64,000 nt of DNA from Ryuthela nishihirai (GCA_038380435.1 JAWZYU010000011.1:88140501-88204500), one strand, 5' to 3'. Positions 11,880 through 24,770 are shown, counted from the first letter of the stretch. Made by a program: numbers and translations. The notes: generated by a model from the sequence alone, not told the origin.

Positions 11880-12046
11880 ACCCAGTGCATATTAAAGAAC
11901 GTGCTGGATGGTCTTTAAGGAGGCTTTCATCTGCCTCAGCAATTATTCAAATGATCCCCTTCCCCAGCCATCTCTGAGCTCTTGGGGTCCTTGTGACCTG
12001 GTCGTTTAGCCGATTGTGTGAAAAAATTGCTGCTCAGAGGTAAAAC
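11880..12046 (+). mobile_element. SINE family A, 3' fragment
   Basis: It matches the last 170 bp or so of the family A SINE, from GTGCATATTAAAGAAC to CTGCTCAGAGGTAAAAC. The head is absent. Confidence 0.75.
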
Positions 12047-12884
12047 AATGTAAGGCTGTGGAGGTCCATTCAGACTGCCCAGATTAATTCTCCAAATATA
12101 GGGTTACCAGATTCCAAAAGCAGGACAAAAAAGATAGAAATGACGTCAAAGTACGACATGTTTTCAATTTGCAAAATAAAATAGAAAATTGCTTTTACTA
12201 AATCTCTTTGAAGTATCTACTAACAGTTCAGTCAGAAAAAGGCATAATACTTATTCAGTACACTTTAAAATATATGATGTACTGATCTTTATTTATACTT
12301 GATAAGCAGTCAAGATTTATTTTGCCTTAACTAATATAGTAGTTAGTTAGTTAGCTACTGTTTCAGCAGGTCAACTTTGTGTGTTTGTGCTAGCCCTAAT
12401 TGAGGTATTGGTTAGCAGTGACTTCAATTTCTTGTATGAGGAATCCTGTACAAACTAGGAGTAAAAAAATTCTCCTTTATGTTGCAAATTAAAAAAATTC
12501 CTGTCAACTTTCATATCACCATCTATCCATGGATGGTAGCAAAATTTCATGTATTTTTCTAAGGTGCACACTTTTTTTCGATCTGACATATGAATTGCTG
12601 ATATTGAGTGCTGCAGAAAGTAGTAACTTTTACAACATTAACAGAATGGCTTTAGCATTCAGGATTTGCATTTGTAGTGACTATTTGACAGCCATGTGTA
12701 GAAGTGATTTAAAAAGAAAAATACAAAAAATGCATACTTTAATTTTAGTTTAAAATATGTTCTTATAAATTAATACAAAATGGAGAGACATCTGTATGCT
12801 TTTCAAAATGCTAGGAGAACATAAATTTTGAGATATAAAGGAGGGCATGTCCTCCTTTTATAGGATTTATGGTAATTCTATCCA
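12047..12884. other. No recognisable feature
   Basis: AT-rich sequence. A short (TAGT)n-like run lies near 12338-12353. The frame at 12529-12753 shows no known motif. Confidence 0.4.
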
Positions 12885-13100
12885 AATATTTCTATCCTGA
12901 TCAAACAGCTGCTGCCTTTGGCCACTGCACACTAATTATAACAAGTTCCTTCTTGATACTGTCCGTCTTTCTGATTCTAAGTCTGACCCTTTTTATTAAG
13001 ACTTTTAGGCACATCATTCATAACTATTCACTAATATACAGTTTTGCATGTGGGCAACATGAGCATTTTGTTGTAGTTTGCTGCTTTTGTTATAGTGAAA
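12885..13100 (-). mobile_element. Possible RTE-like LINE fragment
   Basis: The stretch around TTTAGGCACATCATTCATAAC resembles the complement of the LINE near 19180-19290 and the inverted copy near 22200-22260. It is strongly diverged and has no usable frame. Confidence 0.4.
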
Positions 13101-13129
13101 ATTTATTACACAAAAAGGAGTGCTTGAAC

Positions 13130-13255
13130 ACTCAAACTAGCATGCAAGGATGGGAGATGATTCATATTGCATATATTAGTAGCTATTCCTTCTGTATTTC
13201 ATCACATGTATTTCATTGTGAATTCATATAAAATATTGATTATTCGATTATTAAC
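13130..13255 (+). repeat. Unclassified repeat, copy 2
   Basis: This is the partner of 8590-8720, with the same order of short words. Confidence 0.7.
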
Positions 13256-14203
13256 TGACTATCTTATCTATGTGTCAAATATTAAATACTAGCAGTTGAT
13301 TCAATTAATATAAAGGATGCATGCTGTGAGCCACCACTTCCCATGCAGCATTATAAGAAATCCCACTACCGGTGGACCAAGTACTTGTTCAAAAAAGTAC
13401 AAGGAGACTTAATAGCATTTTTTCTATTTGCCCTATACTGTAGTGTTAATTTTTGTAATATGTCGATTATTAATTCATAGATGATGCCTATTGATTGATT
13501 ATTATCAATTAATTTCAAGTTCAGTAATATAGTGTGCACATGCTGCAGACGGGTCACATGCCTGCTGCATTCATCACTTCCCATGTGGCATGGCAAGAGC
13601 CACCACTAGCCCAGCCCAGTCACTTTCTCAAAAAAAAAAGAGGAAAGGACAGAAGAGACGTTTTTTCTGTCTGACTTATAGTGTAATGTTAATTTAGGTA
13701 ATATATTGTATATTTATCACTCAATGATTGATTATTAATTATTTACTTTTAGCAAGAGTTCAATTTCAAAAATATCCCAGCATACACATGCAATGTACGA
13801 GCCATGCATGTGTCATGGTTTCTCACTTACAAGCATCAAACCATTTTGTATCAATCCAAAATTTGCCACCATGACCCATGTAAACCATTCAAAGTTCATC
13901 CATAATAACAGATGATCATTTCATAGCTCCTATAACAACAAGAATCCATCACTTAACATTCCATCAGATGAATAACCTGCTTTTCATATCCATTGTTGTC
14001 CCCTTTCTCACAAAGAGCAGAGCAGGAATTTAATGTAGCTAATTAACATACAGTGGGAGCATTTCTGAGCTGTAATTGGATCCTTAACCAAACAAAATAT
14101 AGTTGAACATACACAATATAGCATTATAAACAGAAACCAAAGCAGGGGTGGCTCATCCATTAGGTCCCCTGGGGCACTGTCCCATCAAAAATAATCAAAA
14201 ATA
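13256..14203. other. No recognisable feature
   Basis: AT-rich sequence with two loosely similar stretches (about 13325-13560 and 13560-13800, both around CATGCAGC/CATGTGGC and ATTGATTATT). They may be a degenerate duplication of about 235 bp. There is no coding signal. Confidence 0.4.
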
Positions 14204-15797
14204 CACTGAGATGCCAGTTTATTAGGATTGGGTTGTTTTACCTCTGAGCAGCACTTTTTTGCACACACAATGGGCTTTAATGGTGAGGTCACAAAGACCC
14301 AAAGGCTCAGAGAAGATTGGGGGAGGGAACCACTGGAACAGTTGTTGGGAGACAGATGGTAGATCAAGGCCATCCAGCATGTTCATTAAAATGCACTAGT
14401 GCAGTCACAATCAGGCAAATCATATCAGAATTAAATTATATGGCTCTCCCACACACTGGGCCATGGCTTAACGTCACATTCGATGAACAGCAGCCTTTCC
14501 AAGGCCATTGGTGTCCCCTACTGGCCATGGGCAGGGTGGGAGTTTTGCAGGGATAAATCTCAAAGCTGACCCAGCCAGAAATTGAACCTGGGAACAATTT
14601 CTATGGCTGCATGAGGACCAGTTTATTAGGTGCACCTAACAGCAGCATATATGCCTCTTTTGGCCTTAAGAACAGTCCGAATTCATCAGGTTAGAGAACT
14701 TACAAGATGCTGGATGCATCGTGCAGGAATGTTGTACCAAGCGGAAATGATTATGTTGCACAGTTGCTACGAATTGGACAGCAGCACAGTCTCGCTGCAA
14801 ACAGCCCTTATCACCTCATCGCAAAGATCCTCAATAGTGTTTAGATCTGGAGACTGTGCAGGCCAGTGAAGCAAGGAAAGCTCATCAGCATGTACCTGGA
14901 ACCATTGTGATAATATGTTCCTTGTGAGTAGATGAATTATCATGCTGAATGTGTCAATCTGAGTGAGGATAAACTGTAGCCATGAAGGGATGAATTTGAT
15001 CAGCAACGATGTCAAATACCCTGTGGCATTCAGATGTCCTTCGATGAGTAACAGGGGACCTAACATGTGCCAGAAAAACATTTCCCACACCATCACACCA
15101 CCATTGCCAGCCTGTATTGACACCAGACAAGATGGCTCCATGGCCTCATGTACCAAATTCTGATCTATCAGCATGATGCAAAAGTAACCTTGATTCAACC
15201 AGTCAGGCTACCTTTTTTCCGTCCTCAGTGATCTAGTGTTGATGTTCCTGTGCTCACTGGAGATGAGATTTCGTGTTCTTCACTGACAACATCGACACTC
15301 AACATGGTTGGCTGCTGTGTATCCCACTTGCGACAAGATCCGATACTTGATGCATTCAGAGATGACCTTCTGCACATTAATGTTTAATTCTGATATGATT
15401 TGCCTGGTTGTGACTCGTCTGTTCGCTTGCATGCTCGCCATTCTCGTTTGACCCCTCTGATCCATAAGCTGTTTCCACCCACAGGATCACTGGTAGTTTT
15501 TTGCTTTTTGCACCATTCTCAGTAAACCCTTGAAATGGTTGTGCATGAAAAGCCCAGGAGGACTCTGTTTGGGAGGTGCTAGAACTGGCACACTTAGCAC
15601 TGACATCATGCCACATACAAAGTTGCCCAGGTCCTTTGTTTTGTCCATTCTGATGCTCAATCCTACTCTAACTGATGCTTAAAGAGCTGGTCTGCCTTAT
15701 TTATACTGCACCCACCAACCTTTAAGTGATGTATTATGTGTTGGACTGAACCATTTATGTGATGAGGGATAGTGTACCTAATAAACTGGCATCTCTG
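14204..15797 (-). mobile_element. Tc1-type transposon with TA target site, broken transposase, SINE inside
   Basis: The ends are inverted repeats (GAGATGCCAGTTTATTAGG at left, its complement at right), each next to TA (14202-14203 and 15798-15799). Minus-strand frames encode a Tc1 transposase. The N-terminal part at 15616-15280 includes TTRQIISELN, a helix-turn-helix segment. The catalytic part at 15198-14767 has GGVMVWEMFFWHMLGPL, a degraded DD region and PAQSPDLNTIEDL. It is broken by frameshifts. A family A SINE at 14227-14617 sits just inside the left repeat. Confidence 0.85.
14227..14617 (-). mobile_element. SINE family A, full-length-type copy with target duplication
   Basis: A 391 bp insertion flanked by the 13 bp direct repeat CCAGTTTATTAGG (14214-14226 and 14618-14630). 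That repeat is part of the Tc1 inverted repeat it landed in. On the minus strand it runs from the tRNA-like head (AACCTGGG..., B-box region near 14595) to the tail GAGGTAAAACAACCCAATCC. It carries about 55 bp near 14395-14450 that resembles Tc1 transposase sequence at 15366-15415. Confidence 0.85.
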
Positions 15798-15889
15798 TAT
15801 AATTAATAAATGAATTTCAAATTTAGTATTCATTATTTGTCACATCTAAATCAACATAATATAATTTTTATATGGTACTAATGGTAGCT

Positions 15890-18800
15890 AGGTAGTCACT
15901 GGAAGGAGAGCTATGCACCAATCCCCTGTGATGATGCATAGAACTGGCCAGGCCTAGCACCTAATGTCCGACCCCACCTTCTCGTGGTGCAGACCGTTAG
16001 TAACTTTCAAAAGAGATACTCTCTTGTGGAAGTGAACGGAAGGGAGGGCTGCCAGATTAGTGTGGCCTACTGATCTGGACAACTATGGCTACTTTTCTTT
16101 TTTTTTCTACCCTGCTGAGGAGTGGTCAACCACACAGGATCCTGGTGCTGACCATATAAACCTACTGGACTGGACAGATATATGGCTCTGAGCTTGATTA
16201 TGGATCCTGATTTTGCTGCACTGGTGGGCTTCTTTCTGTGGAGGGGAAGATCTTACTTGTTTGTGGGTTGACAGCCCCAAGTGAATAGATTCACAGGATA
16301 TGTTTATCAGCTGGTGGATAATCCTGAGCAGAAGTCATCGCAGGCACCTGAACTCTTTGCCTCTATTGGCATCGTCAAATTCTACATTGGAGAAGGTCTT
16401 CCAGTGTAGATGGCTTCAGCCTTTAGTAGTGGGGGAACGGGTCTTTGCCCCATGTCTGCGATTAGGGGGCTGTTTGATATTGTCGGCATTCCCTCTCTCA
16501 ATAAACATAGTTTCTTTAAACATCCCACTAACCATTTTCTCTCCATAGGTAGTTGGAATGTGAGGACTCTGCACAGAGCTTTTTCTCTTGATGTCCTCAC
16601 ACAAGAATTCCACCGTTATAATTTAGATATTCTCGGCTTGCAAGAGACCAGATGGACAGATAAAGGTCAGATTCTTAAAAATAATCTTAAATTTCTCTTT
16701 TCAGGGAGGGACGACAATAAGCATCACCAAGGCGTGGGTCTGCTTCTCAGCAGACACGCTAGCGATGCTCTTCTAGGATATGAGTGCATTAATGAAAGGT
16801 TTCTTACAGCAAAATTTCAGACAAGCGTTAAAGACTTGAATGTTATCTGCTGTTATGCCCCCACTGAGGATGCCGATGAGGATGAGAAGGATAGCTTTTA
16901 TGAACAACTTCAGGATATTTTGAATTCTGTCAAGAAAGGAGATATTACCCTTGTTCTTGGTGACGTCAATGCCAAAGTTGATACTGACTCTGACCTTTGG
17001 GGAGGAGTAATAGGCCCTTTTGGTATTGGTAGCTGCAATGGCAATGGGCAACGTCTCCTACAGGTAAGTAAACTCAATGGATTCAGAATAACTAATACTT
17101 ATTACAAACACCGAGACATACATAAGTACACATGGTTTCACCTGATGGGCTGCATAAGAATATGATTGATTACATATTAATTAACAGCAAATGGGCTAGT
17201 TCTGTTAGGAATACCAGGGCATATAGGGGAGCTGAAATTGGATCGGACCATTACGTTGTTAAAAGTGTGTTGCAACTTAAACTTAAAAAGTGTTGTGCTA
17301 GGGTTAAAAAATTTACTTTTAATACTGAAGCTCTGAAAGACCCAGTTATAGCCAAAGCTTACCATGATAGGTTAATTAGTCATTATGACATTCATGGTTT
17401 GCTTACTACTGAAGTTGAGGAAGATTGAGGCCATTTTAAATAGGCTGTTTTGGAAACTAACAGTACTCTTTGAGGAAAAAAAGGAGTAGAGGAGTCAGAA
17501 TTATTTGAGTGATAACACACTTGAGCTTATTTCAGAAAGAAAGAATTTCAGGAATGTCCTTAATCAGTACCCTACTAGTCCTCACAGAGAGCTTAATAAA
17601 TGTCTAAAGGATCAGTTAGCTGCTGACAAGAATCTTTGGCTTGATGGTTTGGCTGACAAAGCCGAGGAAGCAGTTAGACAGCACAACAGCAGAGAGCTGT
17701 AACAGATAGTTAATGTTTCGTGTGGTAGAAAACGGACAGGTATACATGGATTGAAGGATAAACAAGGTAAAGTTATAGAAGGTGAGGATTCTGTCATGGC
17801 TAGGTGGACTGAGTATTTCAGTGATGTTCTAAACAATGTGGTTAGTTCTAATCCCATTGTTTGTAATGATGATAGATGCATTGGTGGCTTTAATGTTGGC
17901 CCTATAACACAATCTGAAGTTATTTTGGCTGTTTCTAAACTTAAACTTCATAAATCCCCAGGGGTAGATGAAATTACTACGGAAATGCTTAGAGCTGGGA
18001 ATGTTTCGGTTACCACTTGGATGACTGAAATTTTGAATATCTTTTATGATGAAGGCATGGTTCCTAAGGATTTTACCAGAGCTATTATTATCCCTATTTT
18101 CAAAAAAGGTGATCGCAGTTCTTGTGATAACTATAGGGGTATCAGCCTACTCTCTGTTCCAGGTAAAGTTCTTTCCATGATTGTGCTTTATAGAATTAAG
18201 AATCGGGTTGACAGTCAATTGCATGATGAGCAAGGTGGATTCAGAAGTGGTAGGGGATGTGTGGATCAGATATTTTCACTTAGGCAGATTCTTGAGAAAT
18301 GTTTAGAGTTTCAGAAACCTTTGGTTGCTAGCTTTGTTGATTTCAAAAAAGCTTTCAACTCTGTTGATCGTCATAATTTGTGGTTTATTGTGAAATCATA
18401 TGGTATACCAGAAAAGTTAGTTAAGGTAATGATAGCTCTCTATAATAACACTGAGTCGTGTGTGAGAGTTGGTAAGGCTTGTAGCAAGTGGTTTAGCATT
18501 ACTTCTGATGTTTGACAAGGGTGCATTTTGTCTCCTTTTCTCTTTATTTTGGTTATTGATTATGTCATGCGAAATTCACTTCAAGGGGTAGATTTTGGTC
18601 TTAAATGGGGTGGAGATACTAAAATGTTTGACTTAGATGATGCTGATGATTTAGCCCTGTTGGCAAATGATGTTGATGCGATGAACTCTTTCATTCAAAC
18701 TGTTGATGAAACTGGTAGTAGAGTAGGTTTGGTTATAAGCAGAGAGAAAACTAAAGTGATTAAAATTGGTCATGCAGGCTGTGATCTGAATGGTTGCAGT

Positions 18801-19790
18801 CTCGAGCAGGTGTCACAGTTTAATTATCTTAGGAGCTATGTAACAGATACTGGTGATGTGCGGCATGAGATTAACAGACGAATAGGGATTGCTGCTGGGA
18901 CTTTTAAGAATCTATGGAGAGTGTGGAGAAATAGATGTATACACCTAAAGACTAAAATTAGACTGTATTATAGTTTGATTCTTTCTAGGGTTAGTTATGG
19001 TAGTGAAACTTGGACACTTTGTAAACAAGATAACACGAAACTAGATGTTTTTGGTTCTAGATGCTTACACAACATCTTGGGCATCAGGTGGTTCAACTTT
19101 GTAACTAATGATGAGGTGAGGCAAAAGAGTTGGCAACCTCCTTTAAGCAGCATATTGTGCAGAGAGGAACTCTGTTGGTTTAGCCTGTATGAATAATTAT
19201 AGATCGTTGAATAGGGTTATGAACAGTGTGCCTAAAGGCCTTAGAAAGAGGTGGATACCTGGGATGCGGTGGGGAAACTATATCAAACAGGACCTTATTA
19301 GAATTAATTGGTCGGGTTGCATGGGGGGCGGGGGGGGGGGGGGGGGGGGGGGGGGCTCAGTCGGTAGCGTGCCAGGCTCGTAATCTGTAGTTCCCAGGTT
19401 CGAGTCCCAGCTGGGTCAGCGTTGAGATTTATCTCCGCAAAATTCCCCGCCCTCCCACAGTCAGTAGGGGACACCAATGGGCTTGGAAAGGCCGCCGTTC
19501 ATCGGATGGGACTTTAAGCCGTGGCCCCGTGTGCGGGAGAACCATACCCTGTGCACGTTAAAGAACACCCTGGATGGCCTTGCGGGAGGCTACCACCTGT
19601 CTCCCAACAGCTGTTCCAGTGGGTCCCCTCCCCCAACCTTCTCTGAGCCTTCGGGGTCCACATGACCTGTCCATTTAGCCCATGGTGTGCAAAAAAGTGC
19701 TGCTCAGAGGTAAAACATCCCAACCCAACCTGGTTTCATGGTCATTTTGGACCTCTCTGTAGCTCATGGCTGCTTGAGGATGATGATGAT
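15890..19790 (+). pseudogene. RTE-like non-LTR retrotransposon (APE endonuclease and reverse transcriptase), broken
   Basis: One degenerate polyprotein runs through 16410-19300. An AP-endonuclease domain lies at about 16545-17330 (GSWNVRTL, LGLQETRW, CCYAPTEDAD, LVLGDVNAKV, IGSDHYVV). A reverse transcriptase follows at 17751-19000 (AIIIPIFKKGD, NYRGISLLSVPGKV, DEQGGFRSGRGC, DFKKAFNSVDR, QGCILSPFLF and a degraded active site DLDDADDLALLA). Breaks are a frameshift near 17140, TGA at 17426-17428 with loss of frame to 17505, TAA at 17700-17702, TGA at 18513-18515 and a frameshift near 19190. The GC-richer 15890-16400 is probably its 5' UTR. The 3' end resumes after the SINE at 19723-19790 and ends in GATGAT repeats. 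Confidence 0.85.
19323..19722 (+). mobile_element. SINE family A with 26-nt G tract at its head
   Basis: This is a full-length-type family A copy inserted near the 3' end of the RTE-like LINE. The tRNA-like head (GGCTCAGTCGGTAGC, then GGTTCGAGTCCC) follows a run of 26 G (19330-19355) in place of the usual short G stretch. It ends CAACCCAACC. No clean target duplication was found, and roughly 90 bp of LINE sequence appear lost at the site when compared with 28340-28470. Confidence 0.85.
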
Positions 19791-19828
19791 GATTCATTCT
19801 GTAATCATCATTTGCTGTTTATCTAGAC

Positions 19829-20039
19829 CAGTGGTTCTCAACCTTTTAGACTTCACATACCCCCTGGAAATGTGTATGTAACTGACTTACCCCTTGTATA
19901 GATAGATAAAACTGTAGTAATGGTATAACAATAGGTATAAAATAAAACATATATATATATAACATATATCTAGCGACTTTGCAGCTCTCATGGCATACCC
20001 AAAAATATTTTACCGCATACCCCACGTTGAGAAACCTTA
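19829..20039. mobile_element. Non-autonomous hAT element, copy 2
   Basis: A 211 bp element in opposite orientation to copies 1 and 3. It is flanked by the perfect 8 bp duplication ATCTAGAC (19821-19828 and 20040-20047). It begins CAGTGGTTCTCAACC. It has no coding capacity. Confidence 0.9.
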
Positions 20040-20244
20040 ATCTAGACAATCACAACAATTTAAGCCCTGTCTAATAGTTAGCATACCTGACTTACTAAGA
20101 CCATCAGGCATGTCCATGTGTAAGTGTTTATGTTGTATAAGAAATCAAGACAAGCCTAATAGCTTCTAGATTATCTCTGTCCTTTGTATAAGGAAACATC
20201 TTCCTTTTCTAATGATTTCTAAAAAAAATACTTTGCGAATCAAG

Positions 20245-20970
20245 GCTACGTTGGCTGCTTTCATGTTGTCAATATGAATTGTGCAAGCTAGGGCGAATGG
20301 CTCGTGTCTCATGGGGACTCAGAAGCGAAGTCCTCAAAGAAATTTATCTGAGGGGAACGGAGCGGATCCTAACTTATGGTGCGGGTGCCTGGTGGTGCCC
20401 AACGGACCACTCCATAATGTGTAGAAAGCTGATTGCAGCCCAACAACCAGCTTTACTGCGTATCACCAGGACTTATAGGACGACATATATACGGATGCCC
20501 TCCAGTTTGCCCAAATACCTGGAGTGGTTTAAGATCGCTACCCACAGCTATTGCGGCTGCTGGGCTCCAGATGCGGATGTCGGGCACTACATCCTCATTT
20601 GTCCGATTACGGAAGGGTTCGCTAACGAACTCAGGGACTCCCAAGCGATCAATGAGGTAGCAGGCGAGCTGGGCACAGTGTCCATTGAGAGTGCCCGTGT
20701 CAGGGCACACTTGAGGGACATAGGCTGGCTTGTCTGCCAGCTCAGGAATTCTCTCCTTTGAGACCAGGAGCTGCTATCGCTCTTTAACTCATGTTCCTAT
20801 TTTTCACCCGGGCTGCACTCTGCACCCCCTTTAACACCACCCATACTCCAAGTCCCTACTGGTCTCCTCTGAGACAAACCTTATCTTCTACTTCTAGGCT
20901 CTCTTGCCAAGCACATATAGTGTCGTGAGACGGAGCATGTGCTTTCCCCATGGGGGGGTCCTTCGGGGGA

Positions 20971-20999
<29 letters not shown>
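20245..20999 (+). pseudogene. R1-like LINE, C-terminal ORF2 fragment and tail
   Basis: An open frame at 20279-20761 (160 aa) reads as the end of an R1/jockey-group ORF2. It has WGLRSEVLKEIYLRGTERIL followed by YGAGAWW, a segment around RKLIAAQQPALLRITRTYRTT, and a short cysteine/histidine cluster near CGCWAPDADVGHYILICP, as in the C-terminal zinc-binding region. It is GC-rich, unlike its surroundings. The reverse transcriptase itself is missing (5' truncation). A short 3' UTR follows and ends in GGGGGTCCTTCGGGGGACC and 29 C (20971-20999). Confidence 0.75.
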
Positions 21000-21001
<2 letters not shown>

Positions 21002-21399
21002 ATAAAGAGAGGTGTTGCTCATTTGGCATTGATAAATCAATAAATATTCAGTGGAAAAAATTTTCACTGACTTACAGGATTTGAACCCACATTTCCCCAG
21101 ATACATGCCCAAGTATTCTTCCAGTTGAACTAATGCCAGCTCGTCTTTTTTCCACTTATTTTAAGACGTAACTCTATCACAGAGTTTTTTTTTTTTTTTT
21201 CGTGCCAACCATTGGCGCCATCTATGATCTCCAGTGGCAGTTATTACCTTAATATTGCACAGAGTGAGTTTTTCCGCTGAATATTTATCTTTATCATCAT
21301 CATCCTCAAGCTGCCATGGGCTACAAAGGTCCAACCAGATAGTTCAAATTAGTTCTCCAAACACATCTGCCTTAGCTACATCTGCTGCATCTGGCCATT
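21000..21399. other. No recognisable gene
   Basis: It includes a T run near 21185-21200 and a tRNA-like-looking GATTTGAACCCACA word near 21079. I could not extend that into a tRNA fold. Nothing else is assignable. Confidence 0.4.
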
Positions 21400-22165
21400 T
21401 GTGATGGTCCACCATTCACTTTACTTTTTCTTAACCAGTTTTACTTTATTTACCTTATATTTATTATTTTAGGGCTTTTATTTTCAGTTGGCATTATCAT
21501 TTTTCCTCACCCAAGTCAGCAACTCTGACTTTTGATTGATAGCTGCTAATGCACACATAAGGACACTTCCCTCTTACGTCATAGCTATTGTGATTGTAAG
21601 TTTATGCAAATGTACTTCCCAACATGCAAAACACACATGTCAGTTGCACACCATGTGTATAGTAAGTGACATTAGGTCATGGAAGTAGTTGAGACGATGT
21701 TAATAGAGAGAAGTTTTTAAGTTAGTTGAGATGATGTAAGAAGGTGTGTGGAGAAAAAGAATGTTAGTTGAGAAGTTTGTCAATTTTGGAGATGTTGGTG
21801 GAGTGAGCCCATAGTTGCTCAGAATATTTTGTTTAAAAGTTTACTTGGTGAGTCTTGATTTTTTGGAAATAAATTTTGTTTATTTTATGAAATATTTTGA
21901 CTTTTCTATTTTTTTTTACTTCAGCAGGATAATTGATTTTGATTAGATTTAAACTTTAATAATTTGACAGTCTATTTGAATTAAATTCTTTGTGACTAAG
22001 TGACACATAATATACTTAGCAAACACTTATTTAACTTTATTTCTCAAGATTAATTGCCTGGGCCTGAAGCTATCCAGTAATTTGTATAATTTGGATCAGT
22101 CACAAGGTCCAAAGTGAAGAAGTTTAACATACATTTGGAGCATTGCATACACAATTCTAATGAAG
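21400..22165 (+). repeat. Gypsy LTR with leader, plus strand
   Basis: It starts TGTGATGGTCC and follows the same order as the LTRs at 24771 and, inverted, 7660-8256. Shared words include TTTTGATTGATAGC, a GGAAATAAA segment and a leader ending in a GGATCA...GGTCC segment that corresponds to the first gag codons. No gag continues after it, because an inverted LINE follows. Confidence 0.7.
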
Positions 22166-23790
22166 TTTTGTTTGACATTGTCTGCCCACTGCCATCCTAG
22201 GTTTCCACCTCTTTCTGAGGCCTTTAAGCACACTGTTCATAACCATATTTGCATAATCTATTAATTATGCATACAGGCAACATGACCAAACCAATGGAGC
22301 CTCTCTCGACACATTTATGCTGCTCAAAGGAGGTTACTCACCAGTTTTCATCACTTCAGTTTTCTTTTGTTTATCCCAAACCTACTCTACTACACTTGCA
22401 TCAACAGCTCAAATGAAAGAGTTCATCTCATCAACATCAATTGTCAAAAGGCTAATCATCAGCATTATCTAAATCAGAAATTTTCAGATCTCTAGACCAT
22501 TTAAGCCCAAAATCTTTCCCTTGAGTGAATTTTTCATAACATGATTAATAACCAAACTAAAGAGAAAAGCACCCTTGTCTAACTTCACTAGCAATGTTAA
22601 ACCAATCGTACAAGCATTACCAACTCTCATGCATGACTCAGAGTTATTATAGAGAGCTTTCATTATGCTAACCAACTTGTCAGGTATTCCATATAATTTA
22701 ACAATCAACTACAAATTATGTCGATCAATAGAGTCAAAAGCCTTTTCAAAATTTATAATGCTAGTAACCACATGCTTCTGAAACTCTAAACATTTCTTGA
22801 GAATCTTTCTAAATGAAAATATATGAACTATACATCCCCTACCACTTCCTAATCCACACTTGATAACTCCTTGGTAACTGATCCAAATGCACTCTTTTCT
22901 AACTCCACTAGCAATCCCTAACCTACTGCTAGTGGAGTTAGACAAGGGGGCATCACAGTTGTTACAACTAAATTCTTAATTCTGTTAAGCATAATCATGC
23001 AAAGAGCTTTAACTGGAACAGAGGTAAACTAATTCCACTATAATTATCATAAGAACTATGATAACCTTTTTCAAAAAATAGAGATCATAATAGCTTTAGT
23101 AAGATTCTTAAGAATGCCTTAACAAAGGAAATATTCAAAATTTCAGTCAGCCATCTGGCAGCACAAATGTTTCCTGCTTTAAGCATTTCAGTGGTGATTT
23201 CATCCAGCCCTGGGGATTTATGAAGTTTTAACATAGGGAAAGCCAAACGACTTCAGAATGTTGTATGAGGCCAATATTAAAGCCAGTGATGAGGCCAATA
23301 TTAAAGCCAGTGTATCCTCATTACAAACAATGAGAGTAAAACTTACCACATTGTTTAGGACATCACTGAAATGCTCAGCCCACCTAGCCATGTCAGAATC
23401 CTCACCTTCAATAAACTTGTTTATCCTTCAATCCCTGTACACATGTCCGTTTTTTACCACACAAAACATTAACTATCTGGTACAACTCCCTGTTGTTATG
23501 CTGTCTAACTGCTTCCTCGGATTTGTCAGCCAAGCCATCAAGCCAAAGATTCTTCTCCACTGCTAACTGATCCTTTACACATTTATTAAGCTCTTTGTAA
23601 TATTTTCTATTAGGACTAGTAGGATATTGATTCAAGTTATTCCTTCTTTCAGAAATTAGCTCCATAGTGTTATCATTCAAATGACTTTGCCTCCTCTGCT
23701 CTTTTTTACCCAGAAGTATACTGTTAGCTACAATAAAAGCCGGTTTAAACTGATCCCATTCTTTCTAAACTTCAGAAGTAATGAAACTAT
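22166..23790 (-). pseudogene. RTE-like LINE, inverted degenerate copy
   Basis: Minus-strand pieces correspond to the LINE at 15890-19790. The piece at 23680-23408 matches its 17505-17740 segment (ELNKCVKDQLA, KNLWLDGLADKSEEAVRQHN). The piece at 22945-22709 matches the reverse transcriptase segment with GSGRGC and FEKAFDSIDRHNL. The piece at 22708-22484 follows (YGIPDKLVSIMKALYNN, SCMRVG). The 3' part reaches about 22170. Frameshifts and deletions separate them. Confidence 0.8.
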
Positions 23791-23929
23791 GATTGTCATA
23801 ATGATTAGGTAGCCTATCATGGTATATTTTGACTCATTTTTTTTAGTAAAATTATTTATTGAATTATATGTCAATATATACCATGATAGGTCAATATATA
23901 CCACACATATATGTCAATATATACCACAA

Positions 23930-24132
23930 AGAAAAAGAAATAAAAATAATCCCCAAAATGATAAATATAACATAAATAAAGTAAAACTGGTTAAGGAAAA
24001 GTAAAAGTGAATGGATGGACCATCACAAAAGTAAAAGTGATGGTCCATCCATTCACTTTTACTTTTCCTTAACCAGTTTTACTTTATTTATGTTATATTT
24101 ATCATTTTGGGGATTATTTTTATTTCTCTTTC
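23930..24132. repeat. Head-to-head Gypsy LTR palindrome
   Basis: Arms 23930-24026 and 24037-24132 (about 96 bp each) are near-perfect complements around a 10 nt centre. Each arm is the first part of the Gypsy LTR seen at 24771 (GATGGTCCATCCATTCAC, then CCTTAACCAGTTTTAC), so two LTR starts face each other. Confidence 0.9.
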
Positions 24133-24770
24133 AGAGTTTCGATGTTAAAGGAAGAAGAAAATAGCAGCAGGATGAAATAGTTATTTGATAGTTTAGTGGT
24201 GAAAATAACCCAGCATGTAGCTGAAATATGTGGGTACAAGTCCCTCCCAGCATGTAACTGAGATATGTGTTAAGTCCCACTCATCAGTGAAACTCATTTT
24301 TTTTAGTAAAATTATTTATTGAATTATATGTCAATAGGTATTCTCTGCATTTATAATAGATTAATTCCACCTCATCACCATCCTGCATGGAAACTCTCAT
24401 TTCAAAGGATAAGTGTGATGGTCCATCCATTCACTTTTACTTTATTTATGTTATATTATCATTTTGGGGATTATTTTTATTTCTCTTTCAGAGTTTCGAT
24501 GTTAAAGGAAGAAGAAAATAGCAGCAGGATGAAATAGTTATTTGATAGTTTAGTGGTGAAAATAACCCAGCATGTAGCTGAAATATGTGGGTACAAGTCC
24601 CTCCCAGCATGTAACTGAGATATGTGTTAAGTCCCACTCATCAGTGAAACTCATTTTTTTTAGTAAAATTATTTATTGAATTATATGTCAATAGGTATTC
24701 TCTGCATTTATAATAGATTAATTCCACCTCATCACCATCCTGCATGGAAACTCTCATTTCAAAGGATAAG
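24037..24770 (+). repeat. Tandem duplication containing LTR starts
   Basis: Two units of 377 and 357 bp (24037-24413 and 24414-24770) are nearly identical. Each holds a partial LTR start followed by about 260 bp of unique sequence (GAGTTTCGATGTTAAAGG at 24134 and 24491) ending AAAGGATAAG. A third LTR start follows at 24771. This fits repeated recombination or template switching inside an LTR element. Confidence 0.9.

Noticed and set aside
21060..21130. Possible tRNA remnant near a GATTTGAACCCACA word
   Set aside because: I could not form acceptor or D arms around it.
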